A DNA stretch of 64,000 nt from Polyangiaceae bacterium (GTDB taxonomy: Bacteria; Myxococcota_A; Polyangia; Polyangiales; Polyangiaceae), in the NCBI GenBank assembly GCA_020633205.1, contig JACKEB010000010.1:186001-250000 (forward strand), read 5' to 3'. Position numbers and translations under genes: made by a program. Positions 8,663 to 18,093 of the stretch are shown here, one piece after another (position 1 is the stretch's first letter; every line of letters begins with the position of its first letter). Below the pieces are notes generated by a model. It made no database searches and was not told the DNA's origin. It was given only the letters and a program-made list of their open reading frames with translations.

Positions 8663-8873
8663 GCCTGAGGCGTGCCCCAGATGTGAGGTTGAACGCAAAC
8701 CTTCCGCGCCAGCGGCCCACTCTCGACGCAGAAATCGGGGCTCCTCCCCCCTGATCCCACTCCCGGAGAGCGAACCCGAGGAAGCTGTTCCGGCACGAAA
8801 GAACTCCACGCGCTCGCCTGAATCTTTGGGAGGGTCGCCCAACGCGCGAGGAGCGGGTTATGTTAGGTGCCCT

Positions 8874-11800
8874 TTGAAAGCCCCCTCGGATCCCCTGCAG
8901 TACCTCAGCGTGCGCGGTGCGGAGCAGCACAACCTGACTCGGGTGGACTGCGACCTGCCTCGCAATCGCTTGGTCGTGATCACCGGTCCCAGTGGTTCCG
9001 GCAAGTCATCCCTCGCCTTTGACACGATCTACGCTGAGGGACAGCGACGCTATGTGGAGTCACTGAGCGCCTATGCACGCCAGTTTCTCGAGCAGCTGCC
9101 CAAGCCGAAGGTGGAGAGCATCGAAGGGCTCAGTCCGTCGATCGCCATCGAGCAAAAGGCGCTCGGCAAGAGTCCGCGCTCAACGGTCGGCACCGTCACC
9201 GAAATCGCGGATTACCTGCGGCTCTTGTTCGCGCGCATCGGCGTTCCTCACTGCCCAATTTCCGGACGCGTACTCCACGCCTACACCGTGCAGGAGATGG
9301 TCGACGCGATCCTCGCACGGGGCGACGGCAGCCGACTCGCGATCTTGGCGCCGATTCTCCGCCAAGCGACTGGAGACCTCGAAGAAGAGCTCGAGAGCCT
9401 GCGTCGTGAAGGCTTCGTGCGAGCCCGCTTGGACGGTGAGGCGGTGGACTTGGGCGACGACGTCCCACTGGATCCCAAAACGCCTCACGATCTCGACGTC
9501 GTCGTCGACCGCATCGTGGTCAAGGACAGCTCGAAGGGCCGCATCACCGACTCTGTAGAGCTAGCGCTCGACCTTGGAGACGGCACGCTCCTGATCGACG
9601 CCCTGGACGATAGCGAGCCGGAGGTGATGAGCGAGCGCTTGGTGAGCTGGGAGCACGGGATCACGCTGCCCCCACTCGAACCACGGTTGTTTAGTTTCAA
9701 CAGCCCCCACGGAGCATGCCCCACCTGTGATGGGCTCGGCATGCGCTCGCGCATCGATCCCGCGCGCATCGTCATCGACGGAGCGCGGTCCCTGCGGGAA
9801 GGCGCGGTCACGGCCTTCGGTCGTCGAGGCAGTGTCGCGGCGGCCACCGAAGTGGACCGGGTAGTGAAAATGTTCGGCATCGACGCCGACGCAGAGTGGG
9901 ATGCGCTCCCAGAGCAAGATCGCAACGCGATCCTGTTCGGCGGACCCGGTCGCGGTAAGCGCAAGGCGCAGCAATACGACGGTATCGTCCCACGACTGGA
10001 GGCGTGGCTCGAGAACGAAGACGACGCTCCGGACACCGACGACGAGCTCGACGAAGGCGCGCTGCGTCCCGAGGACGTGGGTCGCTACGTGGTTACTCGC
10101 ATCTGTGACGAGTGCCACGGGAGCCGGCTCCGCAAAGAGGCGCTCGCGGTCAAGGTCCAGGAGCGAACACTAGCGGACCTGGGCTCGATGTCCCTGGGGG
10201 AGCTGCGGAGCTTCCTCAAAGAGCTGCGCGCGGACTTGAGCACCCGCGACATCGCCATCGCCGACCCACTTATCCGCGCGGTAACGGACCGACTTGGGTT
10301 CTTGATCGATGTCGGTCTTGGCTATCTATCGTTGGACCGCTCCGCGCGCACTCTCTCGGGGGGTGAGGGCCAGCGTATTCGCCTCGCGACCCAAATCGGG
10401 GCGAGCCTGATCGGCGTGCTCTACGTGCTCGACGAGCCAAGCGTCGGCCTACACGCACGTGACAACGAGCGGCTGCTCGAAGCGCTCCGGCGCCTGGTGG
10501 ACAAAGGGAACAGCGTGCTGGTCGTGGAGCACGACCGAGAGGCGATCCTCGCCGCAGACTACGTGCTCGACATGGGGCCAGGCGCGGGCACGCTGGGCGG
10601 AAAGGTCGTCGCCGAGGGCACTCCGAGCGACCTGATGAAGGACCCGGACTCAGTTACCGGGCCCTACTTGTCGGGGGAAAAGCGGCTCCCGATCCCAAGC
10701 CAGCGTAAGCCTCGGGGCAAGCAGCAGCTCGAAGTGCGTGGCGCGCGCGCGCACAACCTGCAGGACGTTTCCGTGGAGATCCCGCTCGGGCTCATCACGG
10801 CGGTCACCGGAGTCAGCGGTTCGGGGAAGAGCAGCTTGATCGTGGACACGTTGCTCGCGGCTGCACGCTCCAAGCTCTACGGCGCGCGCAACTGGGTCGG
10901 GCCCTGCGACGACATCCTGGGCCTCGAACTCATCGACAAGGTGATCAGCATCGATCAAGCCCCGATCGGTCGCACTCCGCGCTCAAACCCCGCGACCTAC
11001 ACGGGGATCTTCACCCACCTGCGCGAACTCTACGCCACGCTGCCCGACGCGCGCGCGCGAGGCTACCGCGCCGGTCGCTTCTCCTTCAACGTGAAGGGCG
11101 GCCGCTGTGAGGCGTGCCAAGGCGATGGCGTTCTCCGCGTGGAAATGCACTTCCTGCCGGATGTGTACGTCACCTGCGACGCCTGCAACGGCAAGCGCTA
11201 CAATCGGGAGACGCTTGAAATCCGCTACCGCGGCCTGTCCATCGCCGACGCTCTCGAGTTGACCGTGGACGACGCCTTCGAGCTCTTCGACGCCATCCCG
11301 AGGATCCGCCAGCGGCTGGCGGCGCTGAGGGAAGTTGGCCTCGGCTACATCCGCTTGGGGCAGCCGGCCACGACGCTGAGCGGTGGCGAGGCCCAACGCG
11401 TGAAGCTCGCCACGGAGCTCGCCCGCACCGCAACGGGCAGCACGCTCTACGTGCTCGACGAACCCACTACCGGCCTACACTTCCAGGACATCGAGCTCTT
11501 GAGCCACGCGTTGCTCGGGCTCAGGGACGCCGGGAACTCCATCCTGGTCATCGAGCACAACCTGGATCTGGTTGCCTGCGCGGACTGGGTCATCGACCTG
11601 GGCCCCGAGGGAGGCTCTGGCGGCGGACGTATCGTGGCGGCTGGCACGCCCGAAGACGTTGCCGCCACGGAAGGCAGTCACACCGGTCGCTTCCTCACCC
11701 AGGCGCTGGCCGAGCCCACGCCCTCCAAAGCAGCGAACGGCAAGCGTGGGAAGGCGGCACCGAAAACGCCATCGGCGGCGAAGACACCCCGCAGCAAGCC

Positions 11801-11879
11801 AGCGCCGAAAGAGAAACCTGCGGCGAAGACCGCAAAGAAGGCGAAGGCCAAGCCCAAGGCGCGGGTCGCCAAGGGCTGA
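8874..11879 (+). CDS. uvrA: UvrABC excinuclease subunit A with basic C-terminal tail
   Basis: UvrA is the dimeric damage-sensing ATPase of nucleotide excision repair that loads UvrB. I use TTG 8874, preceded by an AGG at 8865, since it sits just before the conserved N-terminus LQYLSVRGAEQHNL; upstream codons belong to a divergent promoter region. The two ABC modules are present: Walker A GPSGSGKS (38-45) and GVSGSGKSS, signatures LSGGEGQR and LSGGEAQR, and Walker B LYVLDEPS/LYVLDEPT. Both structural zinc modules have their CxxC pairs (CPTC/CDEC and CEAC/CDAC). The length is about 1001 aa against about 940 normally. The surplus is an acidic insert (EDDAPDTDDELDE) in the first zinc region and a tail of about 55 residues made of Lys, Ala and Pro. 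Confidence 0.96.
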   Translation: MKAPSDPLQYLSVRGAEQHNLTRVDCDLPRNRLVVITGPSGSGKSSLAFDTIYAEGQRRYVESLSAYARQFLEQLPKPKVESIEGLSPSIAIEQKALGKSPRSTVGTVTEIADYLRLLFARIGVPHCPISGRVLHAYTVQEMVDAILARGDGSRLAILAPILRQATGDLEEELESLRREGFVRARLDGEAVDLGDDVPLDPKTPHDLDVVVDRIVVKDSSKGRITDSVELALDLGDGTLLIDALDDSEPEVMSERLVSWEHGITLPPLEPRLFSFNSPHGACPTCDGLGMRSRIDPARIVIDGARSLREGAVTAFGRRGSVAAATEVDRVVKMFGIDADAEWDALPEQDRNAILFGGPGRGKRKAQQYDGIVPRLEAWLENEDDAPDTDDELDEGALRPEDVGRYVVTRICDECHGSRLRKEALAVKVQERTLADLGSMSLGELRSFLKELRADLSTRDIAIADPLIRAVTDRLGFLIDVGLGYLSLDRSARTLSGGEGQRIRLATQIGASLIGVLYVLDEPSVGLHARDNERLLEALRRLVDKGNSVLVVEHDREAILAADYVLDMGPGAGTLGGKVVAEGTPSDLMKDPDSVTGPYLSGEKRLPIPSQRKPRGKQQLEVRGARAHNLQDVSVEIPLGLITAVTGVSGSGKSSLIVDTLLAAARSKLYGARNWVGPCDDILGLELIDKVISIDQAPIGRTPRSNPATYTGIFTHLRELYATLPDARARGYRAGRFSFNVKGGRCEACQGDGVLRVEMHFLPDVYVTCDACNGKRYNRETLEIRYRGLSIADALELTVDDAFELFDAIPRIRQRLAALREVGLGYIRLGQPATTLSGGEAQRVKLATELARTATGSTLYVLDEPTTGLHFQDIELLSHALLGLRDAGNSILVIEHNLDLVACADWVIDLGPEGGSGGGRIVAAGTPEDVAATEGSHTGRFLTQALAEPTPSKAANGKRGKAAPKTPSAAKTPRSKPAPKEKPAAKTAKKAKAKPKARVAKG

Positions 11880-11900
11880 TCAGGGCGACGACAAAGCACG

Positions 11901-11941
11901 AAACGGCAGCACACCTCAGGTGCCTGCCGTTTGCGTTTTTT
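11901..11941 (+). terminator. Terminator after uvrA
   Basis: AAACGGCAG (11901-11909) pairs with CTGCCGTTT (11924-11932), with an ACCT/AGGT inner pairing in the loop, and is followed by GCGTTTTTT. It lies 22 bp after the uvrA stop and faces the convergent dksA-like gene. Confidence 0.85.
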
Positions 11942-12011
11942 CAGGACGGCTGCGCTGCGCCGAGTCCTAGCGTGGAATTCGCGCCCGGGAGGCGCGAACA
12001 AGCAAACCAGT

Positions 12012-12374
12012 TCAGCCGAAGTCGCGCTCGACGCGCTCTTGGTCTTCCTTGCAGCGGATGCACAGCGTGGTCTCCGGGCGAGCCTCGAGGCGCTTTTCGC
12101 TGATGGGTTCCCCGCACTCCTCGCAATCGCCGAAGCTGCCGTCGTCGATTCGCTCCAGCGCCTTCTGGATCTTCTCCAAGAAGGTCTTCTCGCGACCACG
12201 CAGGCGGAACGTGAATGACTGCAGGTACTCGCTCGACGCGAGGTCCATCTCGTCCGGCAGGTCGTCCGCGTCCAGGGTCATGTCCTGGTCCAACGTCTGC
12301 CGAGCGCGCTGAACGATCTCATTGCGCTTGTCCTCGAGGAGCTGCTGGAACTTCTTCAGCTTGGCTTTGTTCAT
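12012..12374 (-). CDS. dksA: DksA/TraR-family zinc-finger regulator
   Basis: ATG 12374 gives a 120-residue protein beginning MNKAKLKKFQQLL, with GGAGGGG upstream; a longer frame exists but its extra residues look non-coding. Two helices form the coiled coil, with acidic tip motif DEMDLASSE at about residues 45-53, then a C4 zinc finger CEECGEPI...CIRCKEDQE. DksA-type proteins bind the RNA polymerase secondary channel and with ppGpp redirect transcription at rRNA and stress promoters. The length is at the short end of the family (E. coli DksA is 151 aa), closer to the short delta-proteobacterial forms. It is convergent with uvrA. Confidence 0.9.
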   Translation of the reverse strand: MNKAKLKKFQQLLEDKRNEIVQRARQTLDQDMTLDADDLPDEMDLASSEYLQSFTFRLRGREKTFLEKIQKALERIDDGSFGDCEECGEPISEKRLEARPETTLCIRCKEDQERVERDFG

Positions 12375-12664
12375 CTGTGTGACGACCCCTCCCCCTGCCC
12401 GTTCGTGGACTTGGGGGCCAGGCAAGATAGGGAGCGTATTCGCTTCCGTCAACGGTCGGTGGCGCTCGCCATCCCCCGACGGCTGATTCCAGAGTGTTTG
12501 CGGCACAGTTGCCCCGCCGGGTCGAGTGATCTGACCGCCCGACCTATGCCCGGACGGCGCGGATCTTGAAAGTTCGCGCCCGTGTGGCGCTGTGGAGCTG
12601 ACCGCTGGTGAACGTGTGCTCGTTTCACGCCCGGGGGCGCTGGCGGCTGGTATAGCCACCTACC

Positions 12665-13558
12665 ATGCTCGATCTCGACCCAAACCGAGAAGGCGTCATC
12701 CCTGTTCCCGCTGCGACGGTGATCATCGGCCGCCCCGCGCCGGGGGAGGAGCCCGGGGTGGAGGTGTTTTGCGTCAAGCGTCACCACAAGTCCGGCTTCC
12801 TCGGCGGCGCTATCGTCTTCCCGGGCGGCAAGGTGGACGCCGGAGATCTCAGTGCGGACTGGCGATCGAGTCTCACGCCCCTAGCGGCGCGCGCGGAGGC
12901 CCTGGGCGAAGCTGCTCTGGGATTCGCTGTGGCAGCCCTGCGCGAGACGCTGGAAGAGGCAGCGATCTTGCCGGTGGTCGGTGACTCGCTGAGCGCGAGC
13001 GACGCGCTCGAGCTGAGAGCGGAGCTCGCGAGGCGGGGCAAGGAGTCGGATGTGCCGGCCGGCGACATTTTCCGCACGCTAATCCAGGCTCGCGGTTGGG
13101 TATTGGATACCGCCCGCCTGACACCGCTCTGGCGTTGGACGACCCCCAAAGCGGAGAAGCGCCGTTTCGAGACTCCGTTCTACTGGCTCGACCTACCCGC
13201 TGGCCAAATCGGAGAAAGTGACCAGCACGAGACCACCCAGGGGTTCTGGTCAACGCCGGGGCGCCTGCTCGAGCGCTGGGCGGCCGGAGAAGTCTTTCTG
13301 GCGCCCCCCACCAGCCGCAGTCTCGAGCTCTTGGCTGAGCTATCGTCACCGGCAGAGGTCGCATCCCTGGCGGAGCGTCACTCACTGGACGCGATCTGCC
13401 CGGAGTTGGTGTTCGAAGGTGAAGCCACGATTCTGGCGCTACCCGGAGATCCACTGCATTCCCGCGCGGAACCGATTGGTGGTAGCGAGGAAGGCCCCAC
13501 CCGCTTCGTGCTCGAGAGCGGGCGCTTCGTCGGTAAGCACGTACCGCGAGGCGCTTGA
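12665..13558 (+). CDS. Nudix hydrolase, NUDT7/NUDT19-like
   Basis: The 297-residue protein starts at ATG 12665. It shows a Nudix fold with a split box: FPGGKVDAGD (52-61) is separated by about 30 residues from LRETLEEAAI (92-101), which keeps the REXXEE metal-binding helix. This inserted layout is typical of NUDT19/NUDT7-like enzymes that cleave CoA derivatives, rather than of MutT. FETPFYWLDLP and the ARLTPLWRWTTP segment also resemble that group. No signal peptide is visible, so it is cytoplasmic. The substrate is inferred only from architecture; other nucleoside-diphosphate-linked substrates are possible. It is convergent with the amidase gene, 28 bp away. Confidence 0.8.
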   Translation: MLDLDPNREGVIPVPAATVIIGRPAPGEEPGVEVFCVKRHHKSGFLGGAIVFPGGKVDAGDLSADWRSSLTPLAARAEALGEAALGFAVAALRETLEEAAILPVVGDSLSASDALELRAELARRGKESDVPAGDIFRTLIQARGWVLDTARLTPLWRWTTPKAEKRRFETPFYWLDLPAGQIGESDQHETTQGFWSTPGRLLERWAAGEVFLAPPTSRSLELLAELSSPAEVASLAERHSLDAICPELVFEGEATILALPGDPLHSRAEPIGGSEEGPTRFVLESGRFVGKHVPRGA

Positions 13559-13586
13559 GCCCCGGCTCGAAGCTCCGCTCTCGAAC

Positions 13587-15233
13587 CTACACGCCGTCAC
13601 GATAGGCACGGATCGCGTTGACGATCGCGTCCGCCAGCTTCTGGCGGTAGTCGGCGCTATCGAGTCGTGCTTCTTCGGTGGGATTCGAGATGAACGAAGT
13701 CTCAAAGAGCACCGCGGGCATCTCGGCCCCAGCAAGCACGTAGAAGCCCGCGCTCTTGACACCCCGGTCGACCAGCCCTGGGTACTTACTCCCCAACGAG
13801 CTGAGCGCGGAACGCTGCAGCAGCCCCGCGAAGTGCTGGGACTCGAGGCGCGTCGCGCTTTGGATCCCACTCAAGACCCGAGCCAATTCGCTCGATGCGG
13901 CCACGCTAGCCGAGTTCTCGCGCGCGGCGATCGAGGACGCCAGCTTATCGTTGCTCGACGCGAGCACGAAAGACATCACCCCGTGACCAGTCGAGGACTC
14001 GGAGGAGTTGCAGTGCACACTCACAAACAAATCCGCACGGAATGCGTTCGCACGCGCCGTGCGTTCCGCGAGCGGGACATAGACATCCGAGTCGCGCGTG
14101 AGCAGTGTAGAAATCCCCAGCTCCCGCGCGATGAGCGGAGCGGCGCGGTGGGCGATGTCCAGGGTGACGTCCTTCTCCGCGAGGCCCATGCCACCGATCG
14201 CGCCGGGGTCGTTGCCACCGTGGCCAGGATCGATCACCACGCGTCGAACCGCGACGGGCCCGCGCGCGACGTCTCGCTGGGCGACGCGAGGGGCGTGCTT
14301 CGAGATATCGATGACCAGGCGAAAGGGCTCCGGAAGGTAGAACACCCGACGGTGAGCAGACTGAGCCAAATCGAGGACGACGCGCGTCCCGTTCTCCTGC
14401 TTTCCTAGGCGGACACGTTGAACGATCCCACCAACGTCGTAGCTACTCTTGCCCGAGTAGCTGGCCTTCGAGATATCGATGAAGAAGCGCGGTCCCTGGC
14501 TGCCTTCACCCGGGATGAAGCCGGTCTTGAACACCGCCGGTGCGCTGACCTGGACGACCACGCGCGCTGCGTCCTCAGAGCCGTAGCTCTCGATGGTACC
14601 GAGCTTGACCGGACCCGAGGCGCGAGGGGAGATCTCGGGCTGAACCTCCTGGGCGTTCGCAGGATCGCCAGGCTCGTGAGTCGCTGTCCGACTGCCGCCA
14701 CCTTGAAGCTCCGCCAACGCTGCGTCCGCCGGTTTGAACGCTGCGAGCAGTCCCTGAGCGCGCTCGATGACCTTACGACACTCGGCTTGCTTGTGCGCGA
14801 GGCCCGCGGTGTAGAGACCACGATACCCCGTCGAAGGATCCCGAATCAGCTCCGCGTCCAGAACCGCGAGTTGCAGTGCCGCCTCGCACGCACCGTCCCA
14901 CTCCTTTTCCGCACTGATACGCCACAGCTCGAGCGCTTCAAGCGCATCGACCCGCCGTCCCCAACGGCGCCACACGTCTCGCCGCAGCCGCGCGGCTTGA
15001 TCGAGCTTCTTGGCTCCCTGGGGGCCGTCTTCTCGCTCGCCCTCCACCGCCAAACGATCTGCTTCGGCAACGAGCTCTGAGCGCGTGCGTGGGGGAGCAG
15101 CCAGCGTCGCAGAGCCTGACGCGCTGGGTTGCTGACCGCTCGGTTGCTTCGTCGAGCAGGCCACGACCCCAGCCAGCACGCAGCAAACCAGCGCGCTACG
15201 CCGGCGAATGCAGGGGGTGGCAGCGGGCCTCAC
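13587..15233 (-). CDS. AMIN-domain N-acetylmuramoyl-L-alanine amidase lipoprotein
   Basis: GTG 15233 gives 548 residues and a short lipoprotein signal ending LAGVVAC with Cys26; GTG 15278 or a longer start is also possible. A helical TPR-like region rich in Ala/Arg follows (about 40-150). An AMIN domain comes next (about 195-300, with SYGSEDAARVVVQVS), then an Amidase_3 domain (about 325-545). The zinc ligands and catalytic Glu are visible: DPGHGG, GLAEKDVTL, SVHCNS and AVLFETSF. Such enzymes cut the amide bond between MurNAc and the stem peptide to split daughter cells; AMIN targets the septum or pole. Lipid anchoring and the helical N-terminus are less usual, and may place it at the outer membrane. 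Confidence 0.9.
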   Translation of the reverse strand: MRPAATPCIRRRSALVCCVLAGVVACSTKQPSGQQPSASGSATLAAPPRTRSELVAEADRLAVEGEREDGPQGAKKLDQAARLRRDVWRRWGRRVDALEALELWRISAEKEWDGACEAALQLAVLDAELIRDPSTGYRGLYTAGLAHKQAECRKVIERAQGLLAAFKPADAALAELQGGGSRTATHEPGDPANAQEVQPEISPRASGPVKLGTIESYGSEDAARVVVQVSAPAVFKTGFIPGEGSQGPRFFIDISKASYSGKSSYDVGGIVQRVRLGKQENGTRVVLDLAQSAHRRVFYLPEPFRLVIDISKHAPRVAQRDVARGPVAVRRVVIDPGHGGNDPGAIGGMGLAEKDVTLDIAHRAAPLIARELGISTLLTRDSDVYVPLAERTARANAFRADLFVSVHCNSSESSTGHGVMSFVLASSNDKLASSIAARENSASVAASSELARVLSGIQSATRLESQHFAGLLQRSALSSLGSKYPGLVDRGVKSAGFYVLAGAEMPAVLFETSFISNPTEEARLDSADYRQKLADAIVNAIRAYRDGV

Positions 15234-15433
15234 AGCGCTGGGATAGCGGCCTAACGAGGGTTCACGCAAGGAAACCACGAGAACAGGGCATCCCGTGCCA
15301 TCGAATTGTTTCAACCTCAACGAAAGTTGCCCCGACAACCAGCTGGCTCCCCGCGCCAACACACAGCTGGAGCGCGTCGCGAGCGGCCGAACTTCGGTAG
15401 AAAGATCGGCCGCGCGGTACTAGCCTCGATTGT

Positions 15434-16717
15434 ATGGGCGAAAGTACTGGGACAGGCGGACCGGACTCGAAGTCCGACTGGGTCGGCGTAGATGGCCTCA
15501 CTGCGGAGGAAGCCGAGCGGATGTCCGGAGACTTCCGCGCCGTCTGGGACGACGAGGGAGGCGATGACGCCCCAGCTGCCCCAGCCCCTAAGCAAACGCT
15601 CGTTGGCCTAAAGCCTTCCACGGTGACTCGGGACGAACCGAGCGCGGCCCCGCGTGTGGCCACTCTTGAGCGACCCGAGGAGTCAGCCAAAGCCGAGGCC
15701 CCGTCGGCTGCTCCCCCCGCGCCCAAGCAGACCATGTTGGGGCTCGGCGCTGTCAAACTTCCGCAGGGAGACGACAAGCCCAGGGAGGCCGAGCGCGATC
15801 CACGCAAGGACACCGCCAAGCACACGCCCCTCTCCAAGCAGACGCTGCTCGGGGTGGCGCCGCCCAGCGCGGGCAGCACCGCCCCCAAGGACGACGCAAA
15901 GGCCGACGCGCCCAGCGACACCGCCAGCGAGCCCAAAGAGGCCGAAGACGCGAAACCCGAGTCCCTCGCAGCGCCGGTGGTCACACCCAAAGCCGACCCG
16001 GATACCGCGGAAACAGCCCCTGAAGCAGAGGCCAAGCCCGAACCCAAGCCGGCCGAGGCGAGCGCACCCGCGGACGGCTCTGCTGACGACGAGGACGAAG
16101 ACGAGGACGAAGACGAAGACGAGGCGGTCGCAGAGGCCCCCGCCGCAAAGCCCGCAGCCGCGAAGCCCGTCGCTGCAAAGCCAACCGAGGCCAAACCCAG
16201 CCCCGCCGCGGCAAGACCGGCGCCAGTCGCCGCGGAAGACAACGACGTCTTCGTTCCTCCGACGCAGTCCGCGGGCTCAGGCAGCAAGTTCGCGCTGATT
16301 GCGGTTGCGGCGGTGGTCGTGCTCGGGGCGGGCTACTTCCTGACGCGCGGCGGTGATGATAGCCCTGCGGAAAAACCAGCGACCACCAAAACCTCCACGC
16401 CAGAGCCGACGCAGACCGCCGCGGCCAGCACCGCGACCGCAGCCGAGCCTGCAGCAACCCAAGCTGAGCCAGCCGCGAAGCCCGATGAGCCTGCGACCCC
16501 GGAGCCGACCGCGACGGCGGAACCAGAGCCCCAGCCAGTCGCAGCACCCCAACCGACGGTAAAGACGCTGCCCCCCAAGCCGACTTCAGCCCCCAAGCCC
16601 AAACCGACCAGCACTCCGGCGGCGACCGCAAAACCCAAGCCCAAACCCACCACGGCCCCCGCTCCGAAACCCACCGCGCCCCCCGCCGGCAAGATCGTCC
16701 GCGACGCGCCGTTCTAA
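15434..16717 (+). CDS. Single-pass membrane protein with three KQT motifs, low complexity
   Basis: I do not recognise a catalytic domain in these 427 residues. The N-terminal half is Ala/Pro/Glu-rich and repeats a motif, K-Q-T-[LM]-x-G-[LV], three times: residues 53-59, 98-104 and 135-141. An acidic run (about 219-230) precedes one membrane helix at about 286-303. The C-terminal half is a Pro/Thr/Lys periplasmic stretch ending KIVRDAPF. With no signal peptide, the KQT half should be cytoplasmic. The conserved Thr in each motif suggests phosphorylation or docking by Ser/Thr kinases or FHA proteins; that is inference. The C-terminal part resembles a cell-wall-spanning spacer. It lies upstream of the TPR/PEGA gene on the same strand. 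Confidence 0.7.
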   Translation: MGESTGTGGPDSKSDWVGVDGLTAEEAERMSGDFRAVWDDEGGDDAPAAPAPKQTLVGLKPSTVTRDEPSAAPRVATLERPEESAKAEAPSAAPPAPKQTMLGLGAVKLPQGDDKPREAERDPRKDTAKHTPLSKQTLLGVAPPSAGSTAPKDDAKADAPSDTASEPKEAEDAKPESLAAPVVTPKADPDTAETAPEAEAKPEPKPAEASAPADGSADDEDEDEDEDEDEAVAEAPAAKPAAAKPVAAKPTEAKPSPAAARPAPVAAEDNDVFVPPTQSAGSGSKFALIAVAAVVVLGAGYFLTRGGDDSPAEKPATTKTSTPEPTQTAAASTATAAEPAATQAEPAAKPDEPATPEPTATAEPEPQPVAAPQPTVKTLPPKPTSAPKPKPTSTPAATAKPKPKPTTAPAPKPTAPPAGKIVRDAPF

Positions 16718-16866
16718 GGCTCACCCGCGGCAGCGAAGCCGCGAGGAATCCAAGGGAAGCTTGCAATTTTTGGCGCTCACGCCTATCGCCCGAAACCCGA
16801 GCCTTCAGCCTTCCATGCCTGAGGAAGTGTTCGCACCTACCCCACGCCGAACTGATTGAGGATCCG

Positions 16867-18027
16867 ATGAGAACCCGCGCTTATACCCTCGCCTTCGCCC
16901 TTTCCTTGAGCGCCGCCAGTCCCCTATTGGTCGCTGGCTCCGCACAAGCGCAGTCGGCCGACGCCATGACGGAGATGGCGCGTCAGCGCTTTCAGGAAGG
17001 CGTCCAGTACTACGACGCCAAGGACTACGAGAAGGCGCGCGCCGCATTCCTTCAAGCCTATGCGTTGAAGAAGCACCCCTCGGTACTCCTCAATCTCGCG
17101 CAGAGCGAGCTAAGGTCCGGTCACGAAGCGGACGCGGCCCAGCACTTCGAGCAGTTCCTACGCGAGAACCCCGCCGTTTCGGCCGCCGAGAAGAGCGAGG
17201 CACAGAAGGGTTTCGAAGCCGCAAAGGCAAAGGTGGGCGAATTCCCGGTGACGGCGCCCTCCGGTGCGCAGGTGTTCGTCGACGGAGAGCCCGTTGGCAC
17301 GGCTCCACTCCCCGCTCCGGTGTACCTTTCCCCGGGGAACCACAAGTTCGAGGCGCGCAAGGGCACGGACAGCGCGGTCGAAGACGTCAGCGCCGCGGCC
17401 GGCGCCTCCTCTCCGGTGAGCCTGAGCTTCGGTGGAGCGGGTGCAGTGGGCCCAGGGCCCGTCGTTGGTCCGGATCAGCCCCCCCCCGGAGAGGGCAACC
17501 CGGGCACCACGCCTCCCGGGGACACTGGGGGCGGGTTTCAAGTGAGCACCGACGGCGACCGTGAGCCATTCCTCGACTGGGCGCTGCAGAGCCCGGTCGC
17601 CTACGTGGGCGGTGGCTTGTTTGGGCTCGGCCTAATTGGCGGTGTCGCGTTCGCGTTGTCATCCAGCGCCAGCTACAGCGACGCGGACAACGTGCGCTCC
17701 GCGATCCTCGCGGAAGCTCAGAAGCCCCAGTTCAAGACCAGCGCGCCCTGTAATTCGTCGGACGGACAATACGAACACTTCCGGGATGCGTGCGCAACCT
17801 GGCAGGACCACGTCGACTCGGGCGATACGAAAAAGACGGTCTCGACCGTCAGCTTCGTCCTCGCCGCAGTTGGCGCTGGCGTGGTGGTTGGCGGGTATTT
17901 CCTCACGGCAGAGAAATCGCCGAGCGGAACCGCCAAGCAAGACAAGGGCAAGCGCGCACCCCGTACCTACGCGAGCCCCGTGGTCACCGACGACTTCAAG
18001 GGCTTCGCATTCGGCGGCAGCTTCTGA
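16867..18027 (+). CDS. Secreted TPR and PEGA-domain protein with two membrane helices
   Basis: The 386-residue protein has a signal peptide cleaved near AQAQ (28/29). A TPR region follows (about 35-110, YYDAKDYEKARAAFLQAYAL). Next is a PEGA-like beta domain (about 120-165) with APSGAQVFVDGEPVG and LSPGNHKFEARK, and a Pro/Gly linker. Two hydrophobic segments (about 240-260 and 320-340) flank a short loop with two Cys. This layout is common in myxobacteria and its function is unknown; PEGA domains usually sit at the cell surface, where they may bind envelope polymers. A strong terminator follows. Confidence 0.78.
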   Translation: MRTRAYTLAFALSLSAASPLLVAGSAQAQSADAMTEMARQRFQEGVQYYDAKDYEKARAAFLQAYALKKHPSVLLNLAQSELRSGHEADAAQHFEQFLRENPAVSAAEKSEAQKGFEAAKAKVGEFPVTAPSGAQVFVDGEPVGTAPLPAPVYLSPGNHKFEARKGTDSAVEDVSAAAGASSPVSLSFGGAGAVGPGPVVGPDQPPPGEGNPGTTPPGDTGGGFQVSTDGDREPFLDWALQSPVAYVGGGLFGLGLIGGVAFALSSSASYSDADNVRSAILAEAQKPQFKTSAPCNSSDGQYEHFRDACATWQDHVDSGDTKKTVSTVSFVLAAVGAGVVVGGYFLTAEKSPSGTAKQDKGKRAPRTYASPVVTDDFKGFAFGGSF

Positions 18028-18051
18028 GCTGGCAACGCTCCCACTAGCGCT

Positions 18052-18078
18052 GAGGCCGCGCCCCGAAGGCGCGGCCTC
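18052..18078. terminator. Hairpin between convergent genes
   Basis: GAGGCCGCGCC (18052-18062) pairs perfectly with GGCGCGGCCTC (18068-18078) around a 5-base loop, followed on the plus strand by TTGCATTTGG. It can serve the TPR/PEGA gene and perhaps the opposing sigma-54 activator gene. Confidence 0.85.
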
Positions 18079-18093
18079 TTGCATTTGGTCCCC

